From positions 294,028,089-294,092,088 of the forward strand of contig NC_073746.1 in the NCBI RefSeq assembly GCF_029784135.1: 64,000 bases of DNA, read 5' to 3'. The notes beneath the pieces are model-generated. The model saw nothing but the letters and a program-made list of their open reading frames with translations. It was not told the DNA's origin and ran no database searches. Every line of letters starts with the position of its first letter. Within the stretch, counting starts at the first letter, position 1. This document shows positions 1-11,972 of the stretch, piece after piece. Both the position numbers and the translations under genes were made by a program. This stretch comes from Toxorhynchites rutilus septentrionalis. Lineage: Eukaryota; Arthropoda; Insecta; Diptera; Culicidae.

Positions 1-720
1 AGAGTAGAGAGTAGAGAGTAGAGAGAGAGTAGAGAGAGAGTAGAGAGAGTACTGAGTAGAGAATAGAGAGAGTAGAGAGAGTACAGAGTAGAGAATAGAG
101 AGAGTAGAGAGTAGGTAGAGTAGAGAGTAGAGAGTAGAGAGAGTAGAAAGTAGAGAGTAGAGAGAGTGGAGAGAGTACAGAGTAGAGAGTAGAGATAGTA
201 GAGAGTAGAGAGTAGAGAGAGTAGAGAGTAGAGAGTAGAGAGAGTAGAAAGTAGAGAGAGTAGAAAGTAGAGAGTAGAGAGAGTAGAAAGAGTACAGAGT
301 AGAGAGTAGAGATAGTAGAGATAGTAGAGATAGTAGAGAATAGAGAGAGTAGAGAGTAGAGAGTAGAGAGAGTAGAGATAGTAGAGAGTAGAGAGTGGAG
401 AGAGTAGAGAGTAGAGACGGTACAGAGTAGAGAGTAGAGATAGTAGAGAGTAGGGAGAGTAGAGAGAGTAGAGAGAGTAGAGAATAGAGAGAGTAGAGAG
501 AGTAGAAAGTAGATAGAGTAGACAGTAGATAGATTAGATAGAGTAGAGAGTAGAGAGAGTAGAGAGTAGATAATAGAGAGAGTAGAGAGTAAAGAGATTA
601 GAGAAAGTAGAGAGTAGAAAGAGTAGAGAGTAGAGAGTAGTGAGAGTGGAGAGAAAGTGGAAAGTTTAAAATAAAGAGCAGAGAGTGGAGAGAAGAGAGA
701 ACAAAGTACAGAGTAGATAG
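1..720. repeat. GA-rich satellite (AGAGTAGAG units)
   Basis: The first ~660 bases are an almost uninterrupted array of AGAG/AGTAG words (purines plus T), decaying into ordinary sequence by about 720. It is a simple-sequence satellite with irregular 8-16 base periods. The left edge is cut by the window. The short frame on the opposite strand here is an artefact of composition. Confidence 0.9.
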
Positions 721-1039
721 TAGGAAATGAAGAGTAGAGAGTTGAAATTCAAAGTCAAAATTGGAAGAGCAACAATTGATCGCAAAGAAAGAGTAGATGT
801 TCGAGACATAGAGATATTTGGACTAAAAAAGAAACATTGAATAAAAGAAAAGAAAATAAGTTGCGAGAGTCTGTTTGAGTGCAACAGCAAAGCTATTCCA
901 ATGACTTTGCGGTAAACTTATTAAAACATAGAATTGGGCCGCTAGTGGAATGAAAAAAAACCGTTTAAATAACTGCGGAAAAAGCGACTATAGTGTAATT
1001 ACAAATTAAGTTCGAGATAATGTAAGTACACTGAAGTCA

Positions 1040-1180
1040 CTTTTTACGCGATTTTTTGAATTCACGCGGTCTTTTTCGGCGCGGATTTCGGAATTAACGC
1101 GACTTTTTACGCGGGTTTCGGAATTTACGCAGTTTTTACGCGGATTTCGAAATTTACGCGATTTTTTACGCGGCACGTAT
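1040..1180. repeat. Short degenerate tandem repeat rich in TTTACGCG
   Basis: About five imperfect copies of a ~25-30 base unit built on TTTTTACGCGGATTTCG and GGAATTTACGCG. No coding potential is visible. The flanks 721-1039 and 1181-1600 hold nothing I recognise. Confidence 0.7.
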
Positions 1181-1604
1181 AAACCGCATAAATATTCAAT
1201 GTGCTAATTGATGTGACTTTTCACGAAATAAGTTTGTATTGTATTACTGATTAGTTGCTGAGAAATAAAAGTAGAAACAGATATTATGATTGTAGCATGC
1301 AACAAAAATCAGTTAATCAATTGTTAGAATATGGTTGCATTTTAAACTAACTGTTTGTTTTTTCACTGTTTGATTTTTACACGAATTTTGAAATTTACTC
1401 GGTTCATTTTTTACGGAGATTACGGAATTTACGGAATTTACAAATACAGTGCTCAAACTTTACACAGAACAGAACTTTACTGCACAATACACGAGAAACG
1501 TTGTCACTCAAACTCAAATTCGTACTCCACAATGCAGATCTTTTTCACTACTTTTGAATATTGAAAACAGGCTTTCGAAACATTCCATTTAGATAATAGT
1601 ACAG

Positions 1605-3055
1605 CCATCCCATGCCAAACCGATATATTGGTTCTCTAATTTTTGTGAAATTTAGGAGTTTTGTTCCTTAATTTTTTTTCGTTCATTAGGGTGCCCATTT
1701 TCATTTTAGAGTCATACGAAAAATCAACAGATGATCGACTTATATAATTGAAGGCAATAAGCTAGCCTCTTTTAAAACAATATTATACTTGCAAAATAAA
1801 ATTGTTATTTGGTTTTCGTCATTATTGGTTGTATTTGTTTATAATAGTTCACATGGGCTCGGGTACGTTCTTGAAAGCTGAGGTTTTTTCACAGAACATA
1901 TCCAAAAATCAGAGGTGTGTTCTTCTAGGTTTAGAGTCACCAGTAATTATGAGAAAAAAAATTCCCATTTTTCAAATATGACTTTTTTCAAAAATTCATC
2001 GAGCATGTGATTTGGTCGTGAAATGTATCTTGTAGCCAGATCGAATTTAGAAAACTCTCTCCGGGCACGAGGGAAACAGTCCAATGTGCCAGTGCGGGAT
2101 GTGTTGGCCCGATTAGACCTTAATTACATGTCCCAAAGCTATCTTTTCCTCAAAACTATCGATCTTCGTGTTCAATCATCAGTATTGTCCAAACCTCCTT
2201 ATGTCCCTTCCTCTCCATCATAAAAAAAATGTCACCCCACTAACCTCGAGTCGTTCACGAGTAATCGGTTCTTCATCCTATTAACACTAGATTGCCCAAG
2301 AATGTCATTTTGAGTGCTTTTCAATTTCAATTAGAAAAATAATCATGGAGCATTGTGACACAATTTCTTAAAAAGTTGTGACTTTTTGTACACCTTATTA
2401 ATATGTTTATTAATAAGTTGTACAAAAAGTGACATAAAAATGTCATAATGTGTTATAATTATTTTTCTAATTGAAATTGAATAGCAGTCAAAATGACTTT
2501 CCTGGGCAATCTATTGTGAACCGTTGAATAAGCAAAATTGTAAATATGCTTTAGAACTAATATTAGATATAGAATACATAACTTTTGAACAACTGGACTG
2601 GATCAACTCAATCATATAATAGACATATTAAATTGATGCTAATGAGCTAAACTTCTTCGAAAAATATAAAACTTGCGAAAAAAAATCATTCTAGTCGCAA
2701 ATATCTGGTCTAGTCACATAAGAATAATTAAATGTATACATCTTTGACTTTTGAATATCTGATGTAAAAATAACCTCAGCTTTAAAAAAACATGAGAATA
2801 TAGCGCTCTTAATTCATATAAACTATATAAACACACACAAACAATAACTACGTTAGCAATTTTTTTTGTGATTTTTGAACAAAGTCATTCTTAGAAAAAA
2901 AAAATGGAAAAAATATTTTTGAACCCCCCTAAAATGGAAATGATCACCCTATCGAAAAAATACAAAAATATGGGTCTAATGTTTTACGTTAAGGGACAAA
3001 ACTACCGATTTTCTCGAAAATCTGAGAACTCCTATATCGGTTTGGCGATATATAG
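1605..3055. mobile_element. Foldback element with long inverted ends (stand-alone copy A)
   Basis: The left end (ATGCCAAACCGATATA near 1613) recurs inverted at the right end (TATATCGGTTTGGCGATAT near 3035). The next ~130 bases of each arm also match imperfectly, including a block reading AGGGTGCCCATTT and its complement. The same inverted-end sequence occurs inside three larger elements at about 34927, 46842 and 60950. This copy is diverged and interrupted by a smaller palindromic MITE at 2284-2515. No transposase is visible. Confidence 0.65.
2284..2515. mobile_element. Palindromic MITE nested in foldback copy A
   Basis: The arms are near-perfect inverted repeats of roughly 110 bases: CACTAGATTGCCCAAGAA at the left matches, in reverse complement, TCCTGGGCAATCTATTGTG at the right. 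The centre is AT-rich (TTATTAATATGTTTATTAAT). It is too short to code. The target duplication is not clear. Confidence 0.7.
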
Positions 3056-3208
3056 GGGAAATGGGGGAATTTGGACCCCCTAAGCAAATCGTCTAATATT
3101 TCCAAATCAGTACGGTCTAAACAAAAAATCCACATTGTACACTTAGATACACTTTCTTTCTCTCAATCTATTATGTTTAATCATTATATCAAGCTTCAAA
3201 CTACCAAA

Positions 3209-5176
3209 TCTATATATATAAAAATGGATTTCTGTCTGTCTGTCTGTCTATCTGTCTGGCTGATTCTTATGGACTCGGAAACTACTTAACCGATCGACAT
3301 GAAAATTGGTATGTAGGGGTTTTTCTTATGATAGTTCCACACCCCTCCCCCCTCCCTAAGGGGGGGGGCTGCCATACAAATGAAACACAAATTTCTGCAT
3401 ACTCGAGAACTAAGAAAACGAATAAAACGAAATTTGGCATGAGGATGTTTTAGGGTGCAATAAATATTTCTATGGTGGTTAGACACTCCCTCTCCCCTCT
3501 CCAAGGGGGGGCTGCCAAACAAATGAAACACAAATTTCTGCATTACTCTGGAGTTAATCAAGCAAACGAAACCACAGTTGACATGTGGAAGTTTTAGGAC
3601 GCAATAAATGTTTTTATGGTTACTCGAGAACTAAGAAAGCGAATAAAACGAAATTTGGTATGCGGATGTTTTAGGGTGCAATAAATATGTCTATGGTGGT
3701 TAGACACTCCTCCCCCCTCTCTAATGGGGGGCTGCCATACAAATGAAACACAAATTTCTGCATTACTCGAGAATTAATCAAGCAAGCGAAACCAAATTTG
3801 ACATGTAGAGGTTTTAGGGTGCAATAAATGTTTGTATGGTGGTTAGACACTCCTCCCCCCTCTCTAAGGGGGGGCTGCCTTACAAATGAAACACAAATTT
3901 CTGCATTACTCGGGAATTAATCAAGCAAACGAAACCACAGTTGACATGTGGAAGTTTTAGGACGTAATAATGTTTCTATGGTGGCTAGGCACTCCTCCCC
4001 CCTCTCTAAGGGGAGGCTGCCATACGAATGAAACACAAATTTCTGCATTACTCGGGAATTAATCAAGCAAACGAAACCACAGTTGACATGTGGAGGTTTT
4101 AGGACGCAATAAATGTTTCTATGGTGGTTAGACACTCCTCCTCCTCTCTAAGGGGGGCTGCCATACAAATGAAACACAAATTTGTGCATTACTCGGGAAT
4201 CAATCAAGCAAACGAAACCAAAATTGGCATGTGTCGGTTTTAGGGTGCAATCAATGTTTCTATGGTGGTTAGACATTCTTCCCCCCTCTCTAAGGGGAGG
4301 CTGCCATACAAATGAAACACAAATTTCTGCATTACTCAAGAAATATTCAAGCTAAAGGCACCAAATTTGGTATATGGAGGTTTCGGTAGACAATAAATGT
4401 TTCAACATTTTTTGACACTAGTCCCCCTCCCAAGATGGGGACTGCATTACTCGAAAATCAATCAGGTAAACGAAGCCAATTTTGGGATGTGAGGGTTTTG
4501 GGTACGAGAAATGTTTCTATGATGGTACGACACCCCTCCCTCCTCTGGAATGGAGAGGGAGTCCCATAAAAATAATACACATATTTCAACCAAACATATT
4601 CTAACCAAACACGATAATTGAAAATTTTCGGAAAACCCTGAAAGAAAATGGGAAAATTCGAAAAATCCGATTCGCATTTGTTCTACAATTACATATTGAC
4701 AAGCGTTGTTAGTCCATTTGATGTTTGCGCTAACGAAATTGATCTTGGTTCGAAAGTTGAAATGGATTTTAATGTGATAAAACGCACTCCTATATCGTCT
4801 TCTATCTATATAAATAAAAATGAATCGCCGAATGTGTTGATAAGAGCAAAACTCGAGAAAGGAATTGTCCGATTTAGGGCTGTCTTCATTCTATCATATT
4901 TTCTGTATCAAACATTTATTCCATGTAACGGAGAAACATGTTATTTGCAAGTGAATGAAAAACCTTGCACGAGAATTGTGTCTGAAAATAATCTGATATC
5001 GAGTTTTGGTAGAAGTACTGAAATTTTATAGTAAAAAATAAATTTAAAGGGTAGATTAGAAGATCAATCAATGAACAGTTCTGCGATTGGACCCATGAAC
5101 GTGCGCTTAGTAAAAAACGTTGATGTGATAACGAAAAATAAATTTTGGGCGGGTCGAAGTTTGCCGGGTCAGCTAG
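3209..5176 (+). mobile_element. Nonautonomous Helitron with internal tandem array
   Basis: It starts with TC (TCTATATATATAAAAATGG) directly after an A and ends with CTAG at 5173-5176 directly before a T. That is the A^T insertion and TC...CTRR end pattern of Helitrons. The 3' tail GTTTGCCGGGTCAGCTAG also looks Helitron-like. There is no target duplication, as expected. The interior is mostly a ~142-base tandem array. No Rep/helicase gene is present. A second Helitron-type 5' end (TCTATATAAATAAAAATG) sits at 4805 and shares the same 3' end. Confidence 0.75.
3287..4460. repeat. ~142-bp tandem repeat array inside the Helitron
   Basis: About eight diverged copies of a unit containing TCTGCATTACTCGAGAA, a TTTTAGGGTGCAATAAATG block, and a C-rich then G-rich stretch around CTCTCTAAGGGGGGGCTGCC. 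Anchor positions include about 3394, 3537, 3758, 3900, 4043, 4185 and 4326. The minus-strand frames across the array (for example 3917-4135 and 4148-4339) are repeat translations, not genes. Confidence 0.85.
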
Positions 5177-6627
5177 TATATCATAAAATAAGAGAGATCA
5201 TTTCTGGATATTAAAATTTGATGCGGGGTGATTTGGTCCAGTGTGTGTTTCATCGATAAAAAACATACTTATGTTTATGTAAAGTAATACAAGATAATGT
5301 ATAGTATATCATACAAATCTTGAAGAGCGTGTAGTGACATATCATATTTTCAGATTTTCGTTTCGTAGAGTGGTCGTTAATTCGCGTTTATATAATCACT
5401 ACTAACATTCCTTCCCTTCCCCTGGTGACTCTAAGGACGTGGCCGGCGTCGTTATTGACCATTTAAAGCTCGAATAATCGAAAATTGCACAACGAGAATG
5501 ATTTGCTAGTCCCAAGCGTAATTCTGTGTGTTCTTTGTGCAATTTGGTTGGTTGGGGTCAATCACGGAGAGCAACTACGAATTGTACAGTCTACCCAAGC
5601 TCAAGCTAAAGCTCAAGCTCAAGCTCAAGCATATCATATAAATCTTGAAGATTCCGATTCGATTGGTAGTAAATCCGTTCGCTGAAAAAATAATTATAAT
5701 CGTTAGAACTATTTCGTAAAAACGTCAGATATTTGATGATTTGACACCCTCACTGCGACACTTAATTGTATTTCAAAAATGATTAGAAAAAGCACGTTAC
5801 TATGATCCACTCTGTATTACATTTCTCGTACATTTCATTCCAATAGGTACTCCATGAGTTAGAATTGCACTTCTGTATTCCAACGGAGTTGTTCGCGAGA
5901 GTACGGCACTGTTCGTATTTTTGCATTCATTCCAATCCACGCATATGTCAAACCTGATAACTTTAAATTGATGAGTGGCAATGAGGATGAAATAGTAGGT
6001 ACGCTCCTAATCATATTATTTGTGGGCCTCCGTTTGCTTTTTCCGGCGTTCGTCACAAAATATAAATTCCTTGTAACAGCAAGCAGGAGGAAATTTAATT
6101 AACTGGTTCTATTAATTGTCGGTAATAGCTAGAAAATAGGATGACGCGTTTCAAATTTGATTTATGAACACTATTGTTGTCCGAGATTCCCTCGTTGGTT
6201 TGTTGAATGGGAAATGGTGAATGGTGTTTCCAGTGATACAAATGAAATATGTAAAAACTATTTCTAAATTTACTAATACGAGGAAACTTTCGATTGAATC
6301 GCTCATTTAATTGGGCTCCTCAATTGCGTCGAATCGTATTCAATGAAAGGTGAGGGCCAATCAGTGTCGGTTCCAATTCCTGAAGATATTTCTTGTATAA
6401 AAAGAAAATAATCAGAAATTCGACTAGAAAATAGTTACATTTTGTAACTCATCCGAAACGAACCATTTTTGTTTTTTTATATTCTTATTCTGTGACTGTC
6501 AATCCCAGTGATCAACGCTCTCATAACAAAAAGCTCGATGTCGGCTACGGACCGATCATATTTTGGACCATCATATTTTGGACACTATGTTGGCTAACCT
6601 GAGCAGCCTGTTTGACAATTACCTAAA
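5177..6627. other. Intergenic stretch without recognised genes
   Basis: Only a 66-codon frame at 5485-5685 stands out. It encodes an Ala-Gln repeat from a six-base CTCAAG microsatellite and has no other support. A local duplication of ATCATATTTTGGAC lies near 6560-6580. I see no RNA gene or transposon ends I can defend. Confidence 0.5.
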
Positions 6628-7740
6628 GCCGGCGTCACACGATGCTACGAACACCCTCGAATATCGGACGCTCGATGATTCGATGGTTCGAACCTCCAAT
6701 GTCGAGCGTCGAGTGGCACGGTTCTAAGGATTTTTTTCATTCGCTCGATTTGCCACGCGATGGCATTCGATACATCGCTACATAATTCGTCCGAACCTTT
6801 CTTCGACAGATTGGTTTGTTTACAAGTTGTAGATGAACGAACTATCAAATTGTTTCGTAAAATTCAAAATATGCGGCTAAATATTGCAGTTTAACCCGTT
6901 TTATGCCAAGCGTTCGAAAAATCGAACAGCAACTTTGATAATTTTTTATGGCTTTGGAAAGCAACCATATGATAAAGTTTTAGTATCAAATGATAGCTTA
7001 GTCTATTTCTTATCTATTTGTATCACTTTATTAGACATAAAAATCGGTTTAAAGTAACTACGTGCGGAAAGTACATAACCTAACAAAAAACAAAACCTTT
7101 CAAAATTCAAAAATATGTAAACTTTTCTTCAGTATTACCTTAATAAAAGATCACACATTGTGATGTAGGAAGAAAACCATCAGATTGAACCTCCTACAGG
7201 AACAAAAATCTTGGTTTTGGCCAATGGTTTTGTTTGGAGCTTTTTTGATTTTTTGTCATTTTACGGAAAGAGAAGGAACGGAAAAAATAATTATTGAAGA
7301 TTGAGGCTTCTGTAACGACAATAATCAAAATTACACCAATGGCTTTTGTTGAAAAAATAATTTTTACAGCTTGGTCGTTAATGGGTTAATGATGTTGATT
7401 TCAAGCATTTTTGGTTTACAGCCCGATATCAGTATAATCGCTACGGCAGCAATTTCAATACTCGCATCGTCATCCAATTTCCAAACGTTTTTGGTGGGAA
7501 GCAAAAATAATAAACATTCAATCCAAATACTCGTCGATTGTTTGAACCGAATGCATTGGATCGAACATTCACTTAACCGTGTAGCAGGACATTCGTCACA
7601 ACATTCGTCGATTCATTGAGTCAAATGTTTGAGTCCAACATTCGAGTCAAACGTTGGACGAATCGTGTTGCGCCGGCATAATATCTCTCAATTGAGTCCA
7701 ACATTCGAGTCAAACGTTGGACGAATCGTGTTGCGCCGGC
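6628..7740. mobile_element. TIR element with GCCGGCG ends
   Basis: The left end GCCGGCGTCACACGATGC is matched by the reverse complement of the right end, GCCGGCGCAACACGATTC. Both ends run into regions rich in TTCG/TCGA words. The 1.1-kb interior has no transposase. The right terminus with its flank is part of a 63-base tandem duplication (7631-7756), so two copies of the right end are present. The superfamily is not determined. Confidence 0.55.
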
Positions 7741-7756
7741 ATAATATCTCTCAATT
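7631..7756. repeat. 63-bp perfect tandem duplication
   Basis: The unit starting GAGTCCAACATTCGAG at 7631 is repeated exactly from 7694. It spans the right terminus of the TIR element. The minus-strand frame here simply reads the repeat twice. Confidence 0.9.
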
Positions 7757-8074
7757 GGGCAGATTTGAGAGCAGTTGAGTGAACTGATGTCTTTTTCGAA
7801 GAAATCCACTCTGTTGTCTAAAAGTGCTATGGTACTTCTCCGCTTGCCAAATCAGTCCAAAACTTTATAAGTTCATTGTGAGTTTTGATATATGGAAGAA
7901 CACATTTTTGACGTAGGATTACGCATTTCGGGAACATATTGGGGGTACAAATTGAAAAACGAAAAGTCTGAAAAATGTCGAGTTTCAAACCCTTATTGCT
8001 TAGCAATCTCATGATGGATTGATGAAATTTTTGCGTCAATCGATTTCTGTACTCCATAACATTTTTTTTATTTG

Positions 8075-8530
8075 AATAAAAAAATGGGTGGGTTATATCT
8101 ATGACATAACCGCAAAGTTGACATGGGACTTGGTTAGCTTAGCAATCATTTGTTTGTATTGATCAAATTTTTGATTGAATAAAACAATTTCCGAATTCAA
8201 TCGAATTCAATATATTTGCTTAGTGAGTAAACAGATTGAATAAATGCCATGTAAGGTCAATTCATGCATTGTGATAGATTATGTTCTTCGTTGCAAGTAA
8301 ATTTATTGAGAGTCCTTTTTCGTTTGGTACGATGCCTAGAACAAAATATGTGAACGGAAGAATTATCAAACACTTTTCGGAGTGCAAAAAAAAACATGCG
8401 GGTGTAGAAGTACCCTCGGCTTGCATGAATCAACAACTTCAACTTATACCGTGTTCATGAAACATATTCTAGCCTGCACAAAGACAAGCGAGTACAAAAG
8501 TACTCGCAGTTTGCATTTATTAAAATATTT
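8075..8530 (-). mobile_element. Fragment of the GACGTAGGACTAC TIR family (right part, inverted)
   Basis: GGGTGGGTTATATCTATGA, the ATAACCGCAA block and GTTGACATGGGACTT are the inverted form of the right end of the element at 56980-57892. The following sequence up to GCGAGTACAAAAGTACTCGC corresponds to that element's inner repeat. The far end is missing. The frame at 8382-8732 overlaps this repeat and is not considered a gene. Confidence 0.55.
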
Positions 8531-8754
8531 TTTTTATTTTCATAACATTTCAAATTACATTCGGATGCCCCTCACAGTAAATCTTCCATTTGAATATGGT
8601 GTCGGTGTTTACGAAATTCTGCTTTTTGACTGGTCCAAGAACCAGTTCACGTTCGCCCAGTTGAAAACCAGACCAGTCAAACCAGGACTAGTTAGCGAAC
8701 GATTACTGTATATAGTCAACAAAAAAAATTAAAAAAGTTAATTTTTCATAATCT

Positions 8755-8855
8755 TGCATGTATTACAGCTTTATCAAGGAAAAATAATTCCGACCAGTAC
8801 GACACCCATGCCCAAATTCAATACGACCGCAAAGGGTTAAATATGTTTTCTCTAT
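8755..8855. repeat. Dispersed repeat, inverted match to 44457-44545
   Basis: A block with ATAATTCCGACCAGTACGAC and a run ending CGCAAAGGGTTAAAT matches the reverse complement of 44457-44545 over about 90 bases. It is probably one end of a MITE-like family whose AACCCTTTGCG tip lies at 8838. The partner end was not located. Confidence 0.45.
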
Positions 8856-8924
8856 AATAAAGTAACATGTTTCTTCTGGTGAGAAGAAAAGGTAAATGTG
8901 TTCCACAATGATTATTATCTTATA

Positions 8925-10381
8925 TTGGGTTGGGGAAAAAGAAATGTCGTATATTGTCAATATATCTTCTTCTTCTTGTTCTTCTTCAATGGCACTAACG
9001 TTCCTAGAGGAACTTCGCCGTCTCAACGTAGTATTACAGAGATTTCTATGCCAAATAACACGCCTTGAATGCATTCTGAGTGGCAAGCTCTAGAATACGC
9101 GTGATCACAGTGCAAGTCGGAGGAATTGTCAATATATGGCAACACTTAAACATATCTTGTGTTGTACTTATCGCATCGGGTCATACTATACGGCTATTTA
9201 AAGACGACAATCTGTGCTACATGTGCCATTTTGACAGTGTTGTGATTGTCCTTTACAGTCTCAAGTTATAGCGCGTCAAAGATGGAGTCCACCAAGCAAG
9301 AAATTCGCCATATTTTACGTTTTCACTACCTGCGAGGTAAAACTGCAACGAAGGCGGCCGAAAAAAATCGTGTAGTTTATGGACCCGATACTGTAACGAT
9401 TCGCACAGCACAGCGTTGGTTTGATCGATTTCGTTCTGGTGTAGTGACTGTCGAAGATACACCCCGTACTGGTGGGCCAATCGTCGTGGAAACCGATAAA
9501 ATAGTTGAAATGATCCAAGTAGACCGGCATGTGAGCACTCACTCGATTGGCCAGGAACGGGGTATAGACCATAAAATCGTATGGAACCATTTGCAGATGA
9601 TTGAATTCCAAAAAAAGCTGGATGTATGGGTGCCACACGAGTTGACGCAAAAAAAATTTTTAGACCGCATCAACGCCTGCGATGCACTGCTGAAACGGAA
9701 CGTACTCGATCCATTTTTGAAGAAGATGGTAACTGGTGATGAAAAGTGGATCACGTAAGACAACCTAAAGCGAAAAAAGTCGTGGTCGAAGCGCGGTGAG
9801 CAGGCCCAAACCATCGCCAAGCCCGGATTGACGGCCAGGAAGGTTTTGCTGCGTGTTTGGTGGGATTGGAAGGTAATCATCCACTATGAGCTGCTCAACT
9901 ATGGCCAGACCCTCAACTCGGTTCTCTACTGTGAGCAGCTTGACCGTTTGAAGCAGGCGATTGACCAGAAGCGGCCAGAAATGATCAATAGGAATGGTGT
10001 TGTTTTCCACCAGGACAACGCTCGGCCTCACACATCTTTGATGACCCGCCAGAAGCTACGGGAGCTCGGATGGGATGTCCTATTGCACCAAACGTATAGT
10101 CCGGACCTGGCTCCAAGTGATTATCATCTCTTCCGGTCCATGCAAAACGCTCTTGGTGATACTAAGTTGGCTTCAAAAGAGGCTTGCGAAAACTGACTGT
10201 CTGAGTTTTTTCAAATAAGGAGGGGGGGTTTTATAAGGGGGATAATGAAGTTGCCTTCTAAATGGCAACAAGTTTGTGAACAAAACGACGCATATTTGAC
10301 TTAAATTGGATAATTTTAAGTATGTTAAATAAAGCGTCAAATTTCGATCAGAAATACGACATTTCTTTTTCCCCAACCCTA
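8925..10381 (+). mobile_element. Full-length mariner element
   Basis: A 1457-bp element bounded by ~28-bp terminal inverted repeats (GGGTTGGGGAAAAAGAAATG and its complement) with one mismatch, between TA dinucleotides at 8923-8924 and 10382-10383. It carries one transposase frame with two nonsense codons. Everything is otherwise in register, so this is a fairly young but inactive insertion. Confidence 0.93.
9282..10304 (+). pseudogene. mariner transposase, two in-frame stops
   Basis: This is a cut-and-paste transposase of the IS630-Tc1-mariner superfamily. An N-terminal helix-turn-helix region (about residues 1-110, with TAQRWFDRFRSG) is followed by a DD34D catalytic domain: GDEKW, then HQDNARPH, then YSPDLAPSDYHLF, with 34 residues between the last two Asp. 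The frame starts at the ATG at 9282 and runs 340 codons, about the family's usual length, but has TAA at 9756-9758 and TGA at 10194-10196. No frameshift was found. The upstream ATG at 9246 lies in the element's 5' region and is not needed. The tail KLPSKWQQV is typical. The protein cannot be made whole, so the element could move only if helped by another transposase. Confidence 0.93.
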
Positions 10382-11139
10382 TATTACACTAGCAAACAAA
10401 CCGAACCACATATAGATTGATGAGTTTTTTTTTCACCTGATGCAATATACAGATTTGTAATCACAATTTAGCGTTAGCGTCGCCGCTCTTCATATAAAAA
10501 AAACAAAGCAGAACGTCACCCAACAAGTAAATCTACAATTTCTTATTTCATTTGCGCATCAAGTTTCATTCCGTTCGCTATTACTTTGTATTTAATAAAT
10601 TCAAGTTGAATTCAATGAGTTCAGATAGTTCTAAGTTTAGAAGCTGTTACTGTAGCAGCTATTTATGGTACCTGGTTTAGCCCGAGGCACCGGCTACCGT
10701 GATTGGTGGGCTCGACCGTTTTTCAACTATTTATTAAAACTTCAATTATCGACTTTCTCGTGCTAGAAGAACCATCGAAAACTCATTCGACATCTTGGAT
10801 AATATTGGGAAAGACAATAGAATTGCTTTCTGGAAATGCTTAAAAGGTTGTGAAAGCGGCAAAGGTGCCGGACAATTCGTCATATAAACCATTTTTTCTG
10901 AGAGTGTATGCTCTCGGCTCAAGTTTGACACGAAGCTTCATTTTTGTAATTTAAACTTTTTGGTGGATTTAGCATTTCATTTGTACGGAAAACATGATTA
11001 AGAAAGAAGTGCCCCGAAAAAATATGAATAATCCAATTTTATTTCGTTTCATTTGCTCCCCATTTTTGAAATTATTCACAACGTAGAATAGCACCCGACT
11101 CGTGGTAAATTACCTCTAATTCGACATACCGAGCACCAC
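10382..11139. other. Intergenic stretch, nothing recognised
   Basis: AT-rich unique-looking sequence with only short frames below about 60 codons and no supported element ends. Confidence 0.5.
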
Positions 11140-11560
11140 TCATTGTCGCATTAGAGACGATGTAATTGGACATTCGCGATGATAGTAGTACAATGTCGAC
11201 GTCTGATGGCGACTCTCAATCTATACCATTACACAGTAGCCATGTAGGCGTAAGAGTATTCTTTCTGTTCTTCCATTATCCAGTTAAACCACCGGACAGC
11301 GGAGACGGTTGATATGATCATTGTTGAGTTATTAATAGAACAGCAGCCCGATGTGTCTTGCAGAGCAGAGCAGTTGTATGGATGGATCGATCTTATTTCG
11401 ACCGTGGATCGATCTCCATTGCTGATGATTGTTGCGTGGACGTAGTTATTATGTAACAACACAAAGATGGTCAATGAGTGCCCTGAGTTTTGAACTCACG
11501 ATCGATCGCTTACTAAGCGAACGCGCAACCAATGTGGCTACGGAGACCCCCTTGACTCTT
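11140..11560 (-). mobile_element. tRNA-related SINE-like repeat
   Basis: Read on the minus strand from about 11555, the head has A-box-like TAGCCACATTGGTTG and B-box-like GAGTTCAAAACTCAG, spaced as in a tRNA-derived pol III promoter. It is followed by a ~300-base body containing ATAACTACGTCCACGCAAC. The head cannot fold as a normal tRNA gene because its arms are diverged. It lies 400 bp upstream of the FTSJ3 gene, in the opposite orientation. The 3' boundary is uncertain. Confidence 0.5.
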
Positions 11561-11972
11561 TTTGACAGATAAAATTTTATCAACGTATACGTATCAAACA
11601 TATTCGACACAAAACACGACAAGCTAATATTCAATTATTGGATGCCTAAACATGCATGTGTACAAATATCAAACCATACTTTATCTATCAAAACGTATCA
11701 AGTGTTTGACCTCCGGACAAACAGTGCCACCTTAAGCAAACTGTATTCATCTTGAATTCATGTGATTTCTCCCAAATGGAAACGCACCCTAATGGTCAGT
11801 ATCCGTTTGACAGTTCTACACACGCTTGTTTGTTTTCATTTTTATTACAATCGAAGAGCACATGTTTTTGGTGCACCGTGGATAACAAATTCGTTTATTT
11901 GAACTCGTTCTAAAGTCTCCCCTTTGAAAATTATTTTGAGTTTCCCGTGTGTATTCTGACTCGTGACACATC

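Noticed and set aside
1..720. Possible CRISPR-like or ordered array
   Set aside because: Irregular GA-rich simple repeat with no spacers; eukaryotic satellite.
4648..5031. 127-codon frame on + strand
   Set aside because: It crosses the inner Helitron 5' end at 4805 and is composed of Helitron sequence; no protein family resemblance.
5485..5685. 66-codon frame with a hydrophobic start and Ala-Gln repeat
   Set aside because: The repeat comes from a 6-bp microsatellite; no start context, splice or family support.
8382..8732. 116-codon frame
   Set aside because: The first half lies in a repeat fragment and the rest has no recognisable domain.
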